This document shows, piece after piece, positions 1-7,722 of a stretch of DNA of 12,218 nt. This stretch comes from Methylomonas sp. GTDB taxonomy: Bacteria; Pseudomonadota; Gammaproteobacteria; Methylococcales; Methylomonadaceae. The DNA is taken from contig JALXCS010000017.1 in NCBI GenBank assembly GCA_026990815.1, positions 18,534 through 30,751 on the forward strand, in the 5' to 3' direction. The position numbers and the translations under genes are program-made. Under the pieces are notes generated by a model. The model ran no database searches, was not told where the DNA came from, and saw nothing but the letters and a program-made list of their open reading frames with translations. The first letter of the stretch is position 1; every line of letters starts with the position of its first letter.

Positions 1-1027
1 CTGTAATGACTGGCAAACAGGCCTGGTTCCAGCGTTGCTTTCACTCGAGCAAGCCCCACCAAAAACTGTTTTCACAATCCATAATTTGGCTTACCAGGGA
101 CTGTTTCCCAGCGCCACTTATCATGAACTCAATCTTCCCGGCCAGCTATGGAACCCGGAAGGTTTGGAATTTCATGAAATGCTGTCTTTCATCAAAGGGG
201 GACTGGTTTATTCTGACCGAATCACCACCGTCAGTCCAACCTATGCCCAGGAAATTCAAACGCCTGAATTTGGATATGGTTTAGAAGGCCTGTTAAGCCA
301 TCATCATGAAATTTTAAGCGGCATTATCAACGGCATTGATATGGAAGACTGGAATCCCGAAACCGACCCTGCCATTTTCCAGAATTATGATGCTGCAACA
401 CTCGATAAGAAACAAGTCAACAAAACTGAACTGCAAAAACACAGCGGCCTGCCCGTCGGTCCGGAAATCCCGCTTTTTGGCCTGGTCAGTCGGCTGGTAG
501 AACAAAAAGGCATTGATTTACTGGTTGAGATTTTGCCCGACATCGTAACCACTCCCATACAATTGGTATTGCTTGGCAGCGGTGACAGCAGTCTTGAGCA
601 CCAACTCAACGGATTATCCCGCCTTTATCCAGACAAAATCGCTGTAACGATTGGCTATAATGAAAAACTGGCCCATCAGATTGAAGCGGGAATCGATGTT
701 TTTCTAATGCCATCACGTTTTGAACCTTGCGGACTGAATCAAATGTACAGCCAGCGTTATGGAACCATTCCCCTGGTACGCCGAACCGGAGGGTTAGCCG
801 ATACTGTGGTGGATGCCATGCCGGACACACTAAGCGATAAAAGTGCCACCGGCATTATGTTTGACGAACCAAGTACCGGAGCATTGCATGAATCCATTAA
901 ACGTTCTCTGCTTTTATTTGATGACAAAAAAACCTGGCGGAATATGCAAAAAACAGCAATGGACAAGGACTTTTCCTGGCAAAACAGTGCAAAACAATAT
1001 TTAAAACTGTACCAATCAATCTCATGA
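1..1027 (+). CDS. glgA: Glycogen synthase (ADP-glucose type), C-terminal part, 5' end outside window
   Basis: Transfers glucose from ADP-glucose to the growing alpha-1,4-glucan in the cytoplasm (GT5 family, GT-B fold). The reading frame is already open at base 2, where it encodes NDWQTGLVPALL, followed by HNLAYQG. Both belong to the end of the GT5 N-terminal Rossmann domain. About 341 residues are visible out of a usual 470-490, so roughly the first 140, including the KxGGL ADP-glucose loop, lie off the left edge. The C-terminal domain is intact: VSRLVEQKG carries the conserved Arg and Lys that contact phosphate, and FEPCGLNQ contains the conserved E-x-x-G-L acid. RRTGGLADTV follows. The stop codon (TGA, 1025-1027) overlaps the ATG of the next gene as ATGA, which suggests translational coupling. 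No frameshift is seen. The truncation is only the window boundary. Confidence 0.95.
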   Translation, partial: CNDWQTGLVPALLSLEQAPPKTVFTIHNLAYQGLFPSATYHELNLPGQLWNPEGLEFHEMLSFIKGGLVYSDRITTVSPTYAQEIQTPEFGYGLEGLLSHHHEILSGIINGIDMEDWNPETDPAIFQNYDAATLDKKQVNKTELQKHSGLPVGPEIPLFGLVSRLVEQKGIDLLVEILPDIVTTPIQLVLLGSGDSSLEHQLNGLSRLYPDKIAVTIGYNEKLAHQIEAGIDVFLMPSRFEPCGLNQMYSQRYGTIPLVRRTGGLADTVVDAMPDTLSDKSATGIMFDEPSTGALHESIKRSLLLFDDKKTWRNMQKTAMDKDFSWQNSAKQYLKLYQSIS

Positions 1028-1824
1028 AATGGTTGATGATCTTCTACCTGCTGAGTTTTAGCTTTTTCAATCAGGCAAATGCAGAAATGGAGATCATCAG
1101 CATCAAGAACCGTCCGGCTACAGAAATTAAGGACTTATTATTGCCACTTTTACAAACGGAAGAAAGAGCCGTAGCCAGTGGTTCTAGTCTGATCTTGCGT
1201 GCGACTCCAGAAAGACTATTCGAAATCCAGCGCATTATTGACAGCTTGGATTCGCCACAAGAAAATCTGATCATAACAGTTGTTCAAGGACGTGATATAT
1301 CAGCTACGCAATTTAATATTGCCGCCAAGTTGCAAGCTAGAATAAAATCAACTGACAGTGTTAATAAAAGCTTTCGATTTGATGCCAAAATAAGAAAAAC
1401 CCAATCCAACGATCAAAAACAAAATACCCAAGTACTGAAAACTATGGATGGACAACCGGCTTATATTAATATTGGATCGCTCCACCCCATTCAAACCACA
1501 CAAACCTATCCTTCTCCGTATGGTTATCCCGCCATTTCCACGCAAACCCAATTACTAGAAACAGGTACTGGATTTTCCGTCACTCCCAGATTAACTGGCG
1601 ATGCCCAGGTTATCTTGGATATTGCTCCTTGGTCTGAACACTTTAGAGATAACAAAATTGAGACACAAGGAATGAACACTACCATCAGGGTCCAGCTAGG
1701 GAAGTGGATTGAAATTGGTGGAAATACAGAAAATTACCGCTCAGATTCAATCAGCTTGCTGTCCGAGGTTAGAACAACACGAAAACAGAAAATACATATT
1801 TTGATTAAAGTCGAGAAAAACTGA
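1024..1824 (+). CDS. Exported secretin-like protein (short secretin N-domain plus secretin-type beta region, no obvious pore)
   Basis: A 266-residue protein of unknown function. Residues 1-20 form a signal peptide (short basic start, hydrophobic core, cleavage after NQANA), so it should be periplasmic or at the outer membrane. Residues about 22-80 match the short secretin/NolW-type N-domain: a strand-rich start (MEIISIKNRPATEI), SSLILRATPERLFEIQRIID, then the usual LDSPQ exit. After a polar linker (about 100-135), residues 135-264 resemble the conserved core of secretins, with DGQPAYINIG, GTGFSVTPRL, VILDIAPWSE and a final LGKWIEIGG strand. True secretins are 400-700 residues with several N-domains and a membrane-spanning beta-barrel. 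This protein is too short for that, and no pilotin, pilus or type II secretion gene is nearby. It probably shares a transcript with glgA (4-base overlap). The fold family is fairly sure; the function and any link with glycogen are unknown. Confidence 0.85.
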   Translation: MKWLMIFYLLSFSFFNQANAEMEIISIKNRPATEIKDLLLPLLQTEERAVASGSSLILRATPERLFEIQRIIDSLDSPQENLIITVVQGRDISATQFNIAAKLQARIKSTDSVNKSFRFDAKIRKTQSNDQKQNTQVLKTMDGQPAYINIGSLHPIQTTQTYPSPYGYPAISTQTQLLETGTGFSVTPRLTGDAQVILDIAPWSEHFRDNKIETQGMNTTIRVQLGKWIEIGGNTENYRSDSISLLSEVRTTRKQKIHILIKVEKN

Positions 1825-1901
1825 CTGAAACGTCATTTCTCTAGTTCACTATTAATGCTTCTGCTTTAGCTGATAATTTATTAATTTCCAGAGGAGGCCT
1901 T

Positions 1902-1931
1902 AAAAAAAGAGGAGCCAAAATAAATACTCCT
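1902..1931 (-). terminator. Possible Rho-independent terminator of the PhoD-like gene
   Basis: Read on the - strand just after the stop codon at 1944, AGGAG and CTCCT can form a five-pair stem with a 12-base loop (1910-1931). A C and a run of seven T follow (complement of A at 1902-1908). The stem is short, so the call is weak. The same stretch holds two direct copies of AGAGGAG at 1890-1896 and 1908-1914. Confidence 0.35.
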
Positions 1932-1943
1932 GAAACGGCAAGA

Positions 1944-3455
1944 TTACTCCAAAGGATATTCAGCATCACATCCTAATTCACAGATCCAATTGGCCCACAA
2001 TTTGTTGTCATCACCCTCAACAAGATAAGCAAAATTTCGGGTTCTCATGTATTTATCTCCAGCAACAGGTTCAATAATTCTGGCTTCAATGGTTTGCTCC
2101 ACATTTAGCATTTCCTTTTTATCACTGCTGGTAGCAGTAATGCCTAACCACTCAAATTGGGTAGGAGGCGGATGAACAATGCCAGATGAAACAATTTGGT
2201 GAATTTTATGATGCTCTTGAGACATTCGTTTATCAATAATTGCACCCATACATCCAATATGGACATCACCAGAAAGAATTATAGTGCGAGTCGTTTTTCC
2301 AGTTTGTTTTCGACGACTATGACATGACAATAAATGCATAATCAACCGTAATCTTTCTCCTTGATGTCTATTTGCGCGCCAGTGATCTTTTATGTCATCC
2401 GTTAATTCTTCTTGCCAGGGTGTCAAGTCAAGTAATGATTCTGCATGAGAAAAGTCCCGGTATACAACTGGCATTCCTGATAAAACCAGCAAATTATCTG
2501 TTTGAATTTTTCTTAACTGAGTAATGACTTTTTGCCAATGTGTACTCATAGAATTATTTCGATCTTCCATAACCTGGTTCAAAGTGCGCTGGCTCCTGTT
2601 ATCCAGTCCCAAAACATGAAAATTCCTGAATTTTACTAAAAAAGAGTAATAATCTTGTTGTTTGGATAACAATGTTGAGTTTTTGATCGAACGGATCTGG
2701 AACAACTCAAAATATCGCTTGGCTGTCTTGAAAATGGCCTGGTAAGTGGGACAATTATGTTGATCATCAGGATAACTGCCCCATCCATCAAAAATATCAT
2801 GATCATCCCACATCATTAAAGAAGGAATTGAAGCTAAAAGCAATGACATGAATTCATTTTGCCACTGGGTCATGTATAGATTTTCATAAAACCGATCCAA
2901 TTCGGCCGTTAATTTTTTAGTAGCCCTTTTTTTTATTTTTTTCCTGCGTGTTTGCTCTTTCCAATGCCGTAATGAAGGCACTTCAACCCAGATAGAATCG
3001 GCATAAAGCTGGTCACCACCCATTATTAGTAATGAAAAGGGATTCTGATTATGTAAAACAGACATTTTTTTCCACAATGCATAGGGGTCAGATGTTTTTT
3101 GATGCAAATCGGCTGATGAAAAGCCATTGCAGGAAGCATAAGCAATTCGAGGTTGCTCGGATTTTGCAGGTACATAAAATTGCCACTTTGCTCGTCCATG
3201 ACGGTCTACAGCAGCTTCACCGTCAACCAGAATTTGATAACCGACAAAAGTTGAATTCGCCGATACTGGAAAGTTAAATGAAGCACGCCAAAACAAACCA
3301 TGGGGTGTTTCAGTTATTTTTGTTACTGATATCGACTGAGCTGGATCAATAACCAACGTTGGAGTAGAAATTTTTTTGGCGGTAAAAAAACAAATTGTAT
3401 AATTTATATCAGATTCCAACCCTAGAATCGGTCCGGCAAGTATTTTATTTGGCAT
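1944..3455 (-). CDS. PhoD-like metallophosphatase (alkaline phosphatase D family), cytoplasmic form
   Basis: A 503-residue protein of the PhoD branch of calcineurin-like metallophosphatases, which hydrolyse phosphate mono- or diesters with a bimetal centre. Visible motifs in order are YASCNGF (106-112), MGGDQLYAD (145-153), WDDHDIFDGWGS (216-227), LGLDNRSQR (282-290) and LSGDVHIG (394-401). These supply the metal-binding Asp, Asn and His residues. Residues 1-100 form a strand-rich domain, like the N-terminal domain of PhoD proteins. Classical PhoD is a Tat-exported enzyme with a twin-arginine signal. This one has no signal peptide, and the WDDHDIFDGWGS form is more like the intracellular PhoD-like proteins of fungi and some bacteria. 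Residues 167-180 are strongly basic (RTRRKKIKKRATKK). The ATG at 3453-3455 has only a poor ribosome binding site. It is transcribed alone and flanked by divergent queG and a convergent neighbour. The substrate cannot be told from sequence. Confidence 0.92.
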   Translation of the reverse strand: MPNKILAGPILGLESDINYTICFFTAKKISTPTLVIDPAQSISVTKITETPHGLFWRASFNFPVSANSTFVGYQILVDGEAAVDRHGRAKWQFYVPAKSEQPRIAYASCNGFSSADLHQKTSDPYALWKKMSVLHNQNPFSLLIMGGDQLYADSIWVEVPSLRHWKEQTRRKKIKKRATKKLTAELDRFYENLYMTQWQNEFMSLLLASIPSLMMWDDHDIFDGWGSYPDDQHNCPTYQAIFKTAKRYFELFQIRSIKNSTLLSKQQDYYSFLVKFRNFHVLGLDNRSQRTLNQVMEDRNNSMSTHWQKVITQLRKIQTDNLLVLSGMPVVYRDFSHAESLLDLTPWQEELTDDIKDHWRANRHQGERLRLIMHLLSCHSRRKQTGKTTRTIILSGDVHIGCMGAIIDKRMSQEHHKIHQIVSSGIVHPPPTQFEWLGITATSSDKKEMLNVEQTIEARIIEPVAGDKYMRTRNFAYLVEGDDNKLWANWICELGCDAEYPLE

Positions 3456-3653
3456 AATCCACGTCCATTGACTAATGATGACTTTATTTCAAGTTGCTAG
3501 TATTCCATCAAACCAAAAATTATCGGAACACAAGATGTCTGTTGAGCTAGGGATTCAGTGAGATACTAGTGACAATACATTAAATTCCTCTGTGTCACGA
3601 AGAATACTCCAATACTCGGCAAAACTTTTCATATATTGCCGGTCATTTTTACT

Positions 3654-3669
3654 GTGGTACCACTATAAT
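3654..3669 (+). promoter_or_regulatory. Possible queG promoter: TATAAT preceded by palindrome GTGGTACCAC
   Basis: A consensus -10 box TATAAT lies at 3664-3669, directly after a perfect ten-base palindrome GTGGTACCAC at 3654-3663. No convincing -35 box stands 16-18 bases upstream, so the promoter may depend on an activator or be repressed through the palindrome. The predicted transcript would start near 3676, giving a leader of about 44 bases before queG. Confidence 0.35.
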
Positions 3670-3719
3670 GCAAGTAATTTATTCACTATTACGGTGTAAA
3701 TAATACCTGGACAAACATT

Positions 3720-4778
3720 TTGCTAATTGAAGACCGTCAAAAAATTTGCCAACGAATTAAACAATGGGGGTTGGCTCTGGGATTCCAGCAGATTGGGATC
3801 AGCAATACGGACTTGCAAGAAGCAGAGCAGCATTTGTCACGCTGGATCGCCGATGGCTTTCATGGAGAAATGGACTATATGCACAAACACGGTTTAAAAC
3901 GAACCCGTCCAGCTTTATTACTGCCTGGCACCAAAAGTGTGATTTCAGTACGCATGGAATATTTACCTGAAGCCAAAAATGAGATGGTGGCTGTGTTAGA
4001 AAATCCAATAGGCGCGTATATCAGTCGTTATGCACTGGGCCGAGATTATCATAAAATAATGCGAAAACGGCTACAAAAACTAGCTACGAAAATTCACAAA
4101 GAAATTGGCAATTTTGGTTATCGTGCTTTTGTCGATAGTGCACCCGTTTTAGAAAAAGCGCTGGCAGAAAAAGCCGGCCTGGGGTGGATTGGCAAACATT
4201 CCAATCTGATTAACCGAAAAGCCGGGTCGTGGTTTTTTTTGGGAGAAATATATACAGATCTGGATTTACCCAATGATAAAAAAACAAGCAATCATTGTGG
4301 ACAATGCTCGGCATGTTTAGATATTTGTCCAACCAAGGCAATTGTCGCCCCTTATCAGGTTGACGCAAGGCTTTGTGTTTCCTATTTAACCATTGAATTG
4401 AAAAGCTCGATACCCGAATCACTCAGGCCTTTGATAGGGAACCGTATCTATGGATGCGATGATTGTCAGTTAGTCTGCCCCTGGAATCGTTTTGCCAATA
4501 TTTCAGCAGAAAAAGATTTTTCTCCCCGGCATCAATTAAATCATCAGCAATTACTGGAAGTGTTCGCCTGGACAGAAACAGAATTTCTAAGTAAGACCGA
4601 AGGTTCCGCAATCAGGCGAATTGGCCACCAACAATGGCTTAGAAATATTGCCGTTGCACTGGGTAATACACCAAAAAATCAAACAATTAGAATCGCCCTG
4701 AACAACAAGCTCTCTCACCATTCCGAGTTGGTAAAAGAGCATGTACAGTGGGCTTTGAAACGCCAATCTTCAAGCTAA
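3720..4778 (+). CDS. queG: Epoxyqueuosine reductase
   Basis: Catalyses the last step of queuosine synthesis: cobalamin-dependent reduction of epoxyqueuosine at the wobble position 34 of tRNAs with GUN anticodons. The 352-residue protein is close to E. coli QueG throughout (379 residues there). RYALGRDYHK (103-112) and VDSAPVLEKALAEKAGLGW (138-156) form the cobalamin and active-site region, with Asp139 the likely catalytic acid. CGQCSACLDICP (193-204), Cys219 and CDDCQLVCPWNR (246-257) provide the eight cysteines for two [4Fe-4S] clusters. The C-terminal 290-350 region carries EGSAIRRIGHQQWLRNIAVALGN. The start is taken as TTG at 3720: the frame has a stop at 3675-3677, there is no in-frame ATG or GTG between, and the homology begins near residue 8. 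A weak GGA lies eight bases upstream. The next ATG falls inside the conserved domain. The gene ends inside kbp of the opposite strand. Confidence 0.97.
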   Translation: MLIEDRQKICQRIKQWGLALGFQQIGISNTDLQEAEQHLSRWIADGFHGEMDYMHKHGLKRTRPALLLPGTKSVISVRMEYLPEAKNEMVAVLENPIGAYISRYALGRDYHKIMRKRLQKLATKIHKEIGNFGYRAFVDSAPVLEKALAEKAGLGWIGKHSNLINRKAGSWFFLGEIYTDLDLPNDKKTSNHCGQCSACLDICPTKAIVAPYQVDARLCVSYLTIELKSSIPESLRPLIGNRIYGCDDCQLVCPWNRFANISAEKDFSPRHQLNHQQLLEVFAWTETEFLSKTEGSAIRRIGHQQWLRNIAVALGNTPKNQTIRIALNNKLSHHSELVKEHVQWALKRQSSS

Positions 4779-5240
4779 TGGAATGCGGATTTTCTGACCG
4801 ACATAGATTTTGTCTGGATCTTTGATGATTTCACGGTTAGCTTCGAAAATACGCATGTAATCTTCTGCATTTCCGTAAACTCGCTCAGCAATTTTGGACA
4901 ACGTATCGCCGCTCTTGATTTCATAAAACTCAACATTTTCAGGTTCAAGTGCTTTTCTTACCGAACTCGATGCTGTTTCCGAATCAATTTCAGTGATATC
5001 AATATTTGCGACAACTTCTTTTACACCTTCTACATTTCCAGCCATTAATACTGCTTTTTGAGCGACTTCAGGTTTATCAGTAATACCAATTAATGTCACA
5101 ATTCCATCTCTGAAAATAACACTAAGATCCTGGATACCTGGATTATTTGCAGTCATGTAATCATAGATTTTTCCTGCGGCATCTTCATCACTGGTAAACA
5201 GCTTTTCACCAATTTCTCTGGCAAAGTCGAATAATCCCAT
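4770..5240 (-). CDS. kbp: BON and LysM domain potassium-binding protein (Kbp/YgaU-like)
   Basis: A 156-residue soluble protein matching E. coli Kbp (YgaU, 149 residues), a cytoplasmic K+ sensor that binds potassium and changes conformation. The family start MGLFDFAREIGEKLF is present. A BON domain spans about 22-83, and a LysM domain spans 104-154 (FYEIKSGDTLSKIAERVYGN to DKIYVGQKIRIP). The start at 5238-5240 is preferred over an upstream in-frame ATG at 5376-5378. It begins exactly where the family begins and has a strong AGGAG (complement of 5248-5252) seven bases upstream. The longer reading would overlap ftsK and add 46 residues unlike the family. It lies 49 bases downstream of ftsK on the same strand and may be read through from it. 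Its last nine bases overlap the end of queG on the other strand. Confidence 0.93.
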   Translation of the reverse strand: MGLFDFAREIGEKLFTSDEDAAGKIYDYMTANNPGIQDLSVIFRDGIVTLIGITDKPEVAQKAVLMAGNVEGVKEVVANIDITEIDSETASSSVRKALEPENVEFYEIKSGDTLSKIAERVYGNAEDYMRIFEANREIIKDPDKIYVGQKIRIPLA

Positions 5241-5289
5241 CTTTTTTCTCCTAATTGTTATTGTTAAGAAATAGCCCCCGATATATCCA

Positions 5290-7572
5290 TTAATGTGCCG
5301 GTGCGGGTGGTGCCAAAACCACTCTGGAGCCATTTGTTTCAGGTGGACTAACCACGCCAGCAGCCTCCATATCTTCAATTAACCGGGCTGCTCGATTATA
5401 CCCTACCCTGAATTTTCTCTGTACACTGGAAATCGATGCTTTCCTGGTTTCCGTTACAAACATTACTGCCTGATCATATAGCGCATCTGCCTCAGAGCCA
5501 GGTTCGCCCGGCATGGAAAAGCCATCACTGGCATCAGGTGATTCTGTAATTTCCGATAAATAATCAGTTTTGCCAGTTTTTTTCAAAAACTCAACAACCT
5601 TGTGTACTTCATGATCATCGACAAAAGCACCATGGGCACGGATAGGAATACTGGTTCCTGAGGGAAGAAACAACATATCACCATTGCCGAGCAACGATTC
5701 CGCTCCACCCTGATCAAGCACGGTGCGGGAATCAATTCTCGAAGAGACCTGAAAGGAAATACGGGTAGGAACATTGGCTTTGATCAGGCCAGTCAATACA
5801 TCAACAGAAGGTCTTTGTGTAGCCAAGATCAGGTGAATGCCGGCCGCTCTGGCTTTTTGCGCCAAACGGGCAATCAATTCCTCAACTTTTTTACCGACAA
5901 TCATCATCATATCGGCCAATTCATCAATGATGATAACAATACTGGGCAATTTTTCCAGTACCGGAAATTCTTCGCCTTCCTCGAGCGGTCGATCCAATAC
6001 AAACAATGGGTCACGAATGGTTTCGCCTTTGGCAGCCGCCTCATCAATGAGCTTATTAAATCCAGCTAGATTTCGAACCCCCATTTTTGACATTAATTTA
6101 TATCGGCGTTCCATTTCAGCAACGCTCCAGCGCAGCGCGTTGGCGGCATCCTTCATATCAGTCACAACCGGTGTCAGTAAATGGGGAATACCTTCATATA
6201 CTGATAGTTCCAGCATTTTAGGATCCACCATAATCATACGTACCTGCTCTGGTGTCGCCTTGTATAAAATACTCAAAATCATGGTATTAATAGCAACTGA
6301 TTTACCAGAACCTGTGGTTCCAGCGACCAGTGCATGAGGCATTTTTCCAAGGTCTGCCACAACTGGAATCCCTGAAATATCTTTCCCCAATACCAAGGTC
6401 ATTGGCGATTTAGATTTCTCATAATTTCGTGATGCCAACACCTCGCGCAAAGTTATCATTTCCCGTTCCTGGTTTGGAATTTCCAGTCCTATTACAGTCT
6501 TGCCTGGAATAACTTCAACAATACGAACACTAGTAACCGACAAAGCTCTGGCCAAATCTTTTGCCAAACCACTAATGCGACTGACTTTGACGCCGGCCGC
6601 TGGTTGCAATTCAAAACGGGTGATTACGGGGCCTGGATGAACAGCTACGACTTCCACAACGACATTAAAATCCTGCAAAATGTCTTCCACCAATCGGGAC
6701 ATTTCTTCCAGATCTGAATTGGAATAGCGATTTACCTGTGTCGATCTGTTATCCAGTAATGATAAAGCGGGTAGATCGCCATCTTTCACGTCACCAAATA
6801 AATCCAGCTGTTGTTCTTTTAACGCTCTGTCGCTGATTTCAGGTTCGCTGATTGGTGCAGCAATTTCAAGTGTTGGCTGCTTCCTCTGACTTAATTTTAC
6901 CGGCTTTTCTCGCACAGGTTTAGATTTAACTACCTCGGGTAATGGCTCATGATTTTCTCGTCGTGCATACCAATAATCGAGAACCTTATCATGAATAAAT
7001 GAGCAGCCAATAAGGGTATATTTCCCGACCACATCCATTAGCCAAAACCAGGATAATCTGGTCCATAAGGTAATACCGGCTAGCAGAAGCGCTAGAAGAA
7101 TTAAAGTTGCTCCTGAATTTTTAAAACTGGCGACCAGTAAATCACCAATCTCCTGACCTAAAATACCACCACTGGTCCCGGGAAGTTCAACTTGAGTTCG
7201 CAGCAGGTGTAAGTATAAAACAGCTGTCCCGGAAACTAGGATTGAAAAAAAACCAAACCATCGCAAAGTCAACATCCAGCGATTTTCTGCCAGTTTTTTT
7301 TGTCGGAATAGCATATAGCCATGCCAGAAAATCATGACAGGGAATAAATAGGCCAATAAGCCAAAGATACTCAACAAAAAATCTGAAATCCAGGCGCCTA
7401 CTACTCCGCAGGAATTGAAAATTGCCTGTCCGGTACCACTATGCGTCCAACCGGGATCTTCATTACTGTAAGTCAGCAAGGAAATCAATAAAAAAAGCGC
7501 ACACGCGGTGAATGCCAACAATGCAACTTCTCGCAATCCCCGTACTACCTTCTCTTCAATCACCGCAACCAT
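5290..7572 (-). CDS. ftsK: DNA translocase FtsK
   Basis: Septum-anchored hexameric motor that pumps DNA toward the dif site and activates XerCD during division. At 760 residues it is a short FtsK; E. coli has 1329, most of the difference lying in the linker. Four membrane segments are visible at about 14-36, 59-88, 104-124 and 154-180, followed by a charged linker to about 285. The motor domain contains AGTTGSGKS (Walker A, 417-425), VDPKMLELS (449-457), IVIIIDELAD (Walker B, 545-554) and LILATQRPSVDVLTG (581-595). The C-terminal winged-helix gamma domain (about 698-752, SSVQRKFRVGYNRAARLIEDME) reads KOPS sequences and contacts XerD. All parts are intact. The ATG at 7570-7572 has AGGG about 12 bases upstream. 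In many gammaproteobacteria lolA follows ftsK; here kbp does. Confidence 0.98.
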   Translation of the reverse strand: MVAVIEEKVVRGLREVALLAFTACALFLLISLLTYSNEDPGWTHSGTGQAIFNSCGVVGAWISDFLLSIFGLLAYLFPVMIFWHGYMLFRQKKLAENRWMLTLRWFGFFSILVSGTAVLYLHLLRTQVELPGTSGGILGQEIGDLLVASFKNSGATLILLALLLAGITLWTRLSWFWLMDVVGKYTLIGCSFIHDKVLDYWYARRENHEPLPEVVKSKPVREKPVKLSQRKQPTLEIAAPISEPEISDRALKEQQLDLFGDVKDGDLPALSLLDNRSTQVNRYSNSDLEEMSRLVEDILQDFNVVVEVVAVHPGPVITRFELQPAAGVKVSRISGLAKDLARALSVTSVRIVEVIPGKTVIGLEIPNQEREMITLREVLASRNYEKSKSPMTLVLGKDISGIPVVADLGKMPHALVAGTTGSGKSVAINTMILSILYKATPEQVRMIMVDPKMLELSVYEGIPHLLTPVVTDMKDAANALRWSVAEMERRYKLMSKMGVRNLAGFNKLIDEAAAKGETIRDPLFVLDRPLEEGEEFPVLEKLPSIVIIIDELADMMMIVGKKVEELIARLAQKARAAGIHLILATQRPSVDVLTGLIKANVPTRISFQVSSRIDSRTVLDQGGAESLLGNGDMLFLPSGTSIPIRAHGAFVDDHEVHKVVEFLKKTGKTDYLSEITESPDASDGFSMPGEPGSEADALYDQAVMFVTETRKASISSVQRKFRVGYNRAARLIEDMEAAGVVSPPETNGSRVVLAPPAPAH

Positions 7573-7603
7573 TGTTAATTATTCACCCTAAATTTCTATT
7601 AAA

Positions 7604-7627
7604 ACATAATTATAGGTCAAATTATGT
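7604..7627. repeat. Inverted repeat with 8-base arms, candidate operator between ftsK and regB
   Basis: ACATAATT (7604-7611) and AATTATGT (7620-7627) are perfect complements separated by eight bases. The left arm overlaps a TATAAT-like -10 box for ftsK on the - strand, and the right arm ends five bases before a promoter-like -35 box on the + strand. The geometry would suit a dimeric regulator controlling both directions. The region is AT-rich, so a chance match is possible. Confidence 0.4.
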
Positions 7628-7637
7628 ATACTTTACA
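7609..7637 (-). promoter_or_regulatory. Possible ftsK promoter
   Basis: On the - strand a consensus TATAAT (complement of 7609-7614) follows TGTAAA (complement of 7632-7637, a modest -35) with a 17-base spacer. Transcription would start near 7602 and give ftsK a leader of about 30 bases. The inverted repeat at 7604-7627 covers the -10 box. Confidence 0.35.
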
Positions 7638-7660
7638 TGAGTTTAGAAAATATAAATAAT
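7632..7660 (+). promoter_or_regulatory. Likely sigma-70 promoter reading toward the small ORF and regB
   Basis: TTTACA (7632-7637) and AATAAT (7655-7660) each match the consensus at five of six bases with an ideal 17-base spacer. Transcription would start near 7667, about 56 bases before the small ORF at 7723 and about 290 bases before regB. This is the best-looking promoter in the 7573-7957 intergenic region. Confidence 0.45.
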
Positions 7661-7722
7661 ATATTGATTTATCAGGAAATAAAAACAAGATTTGATTCTT
7701 CGATATCGACAGGGGAACAAAA

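Noticed and set aside
3497..3569. CTAGTAT and ATACTAG inverted repeat in the queG upstream region
   Set aside because: Seven-base arms 59 bases apart in AT-rich DNA are likely chance, and no element boundaries or transposase are present.
3720..4778. queG possibly broken at its start because no ATG is present
   Set aside because: A TTG start gives a protein that aligns to E. coli QueG from near residue 8, and the frame is otherwise intact, so a non-ATG start is the simpler reading.
5241..5378. N-terminal extension of the BON-LysM protein to an upstream in-frame ATG at 5376-5378
   Set aside because: The extra 46 residues lie over the end of ftsK, do not resemble the family, and a strong ribosome binding site stands before the ATG at 5240, where the family begins.
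5837..6337. A 166-codon frame on the + strand inside ftsK
   Set aside because: It is antisense to the conserved FtsK motor domain, is rich in Ser/Ile/Thr as reverse-frame translations often are, and matches no family.
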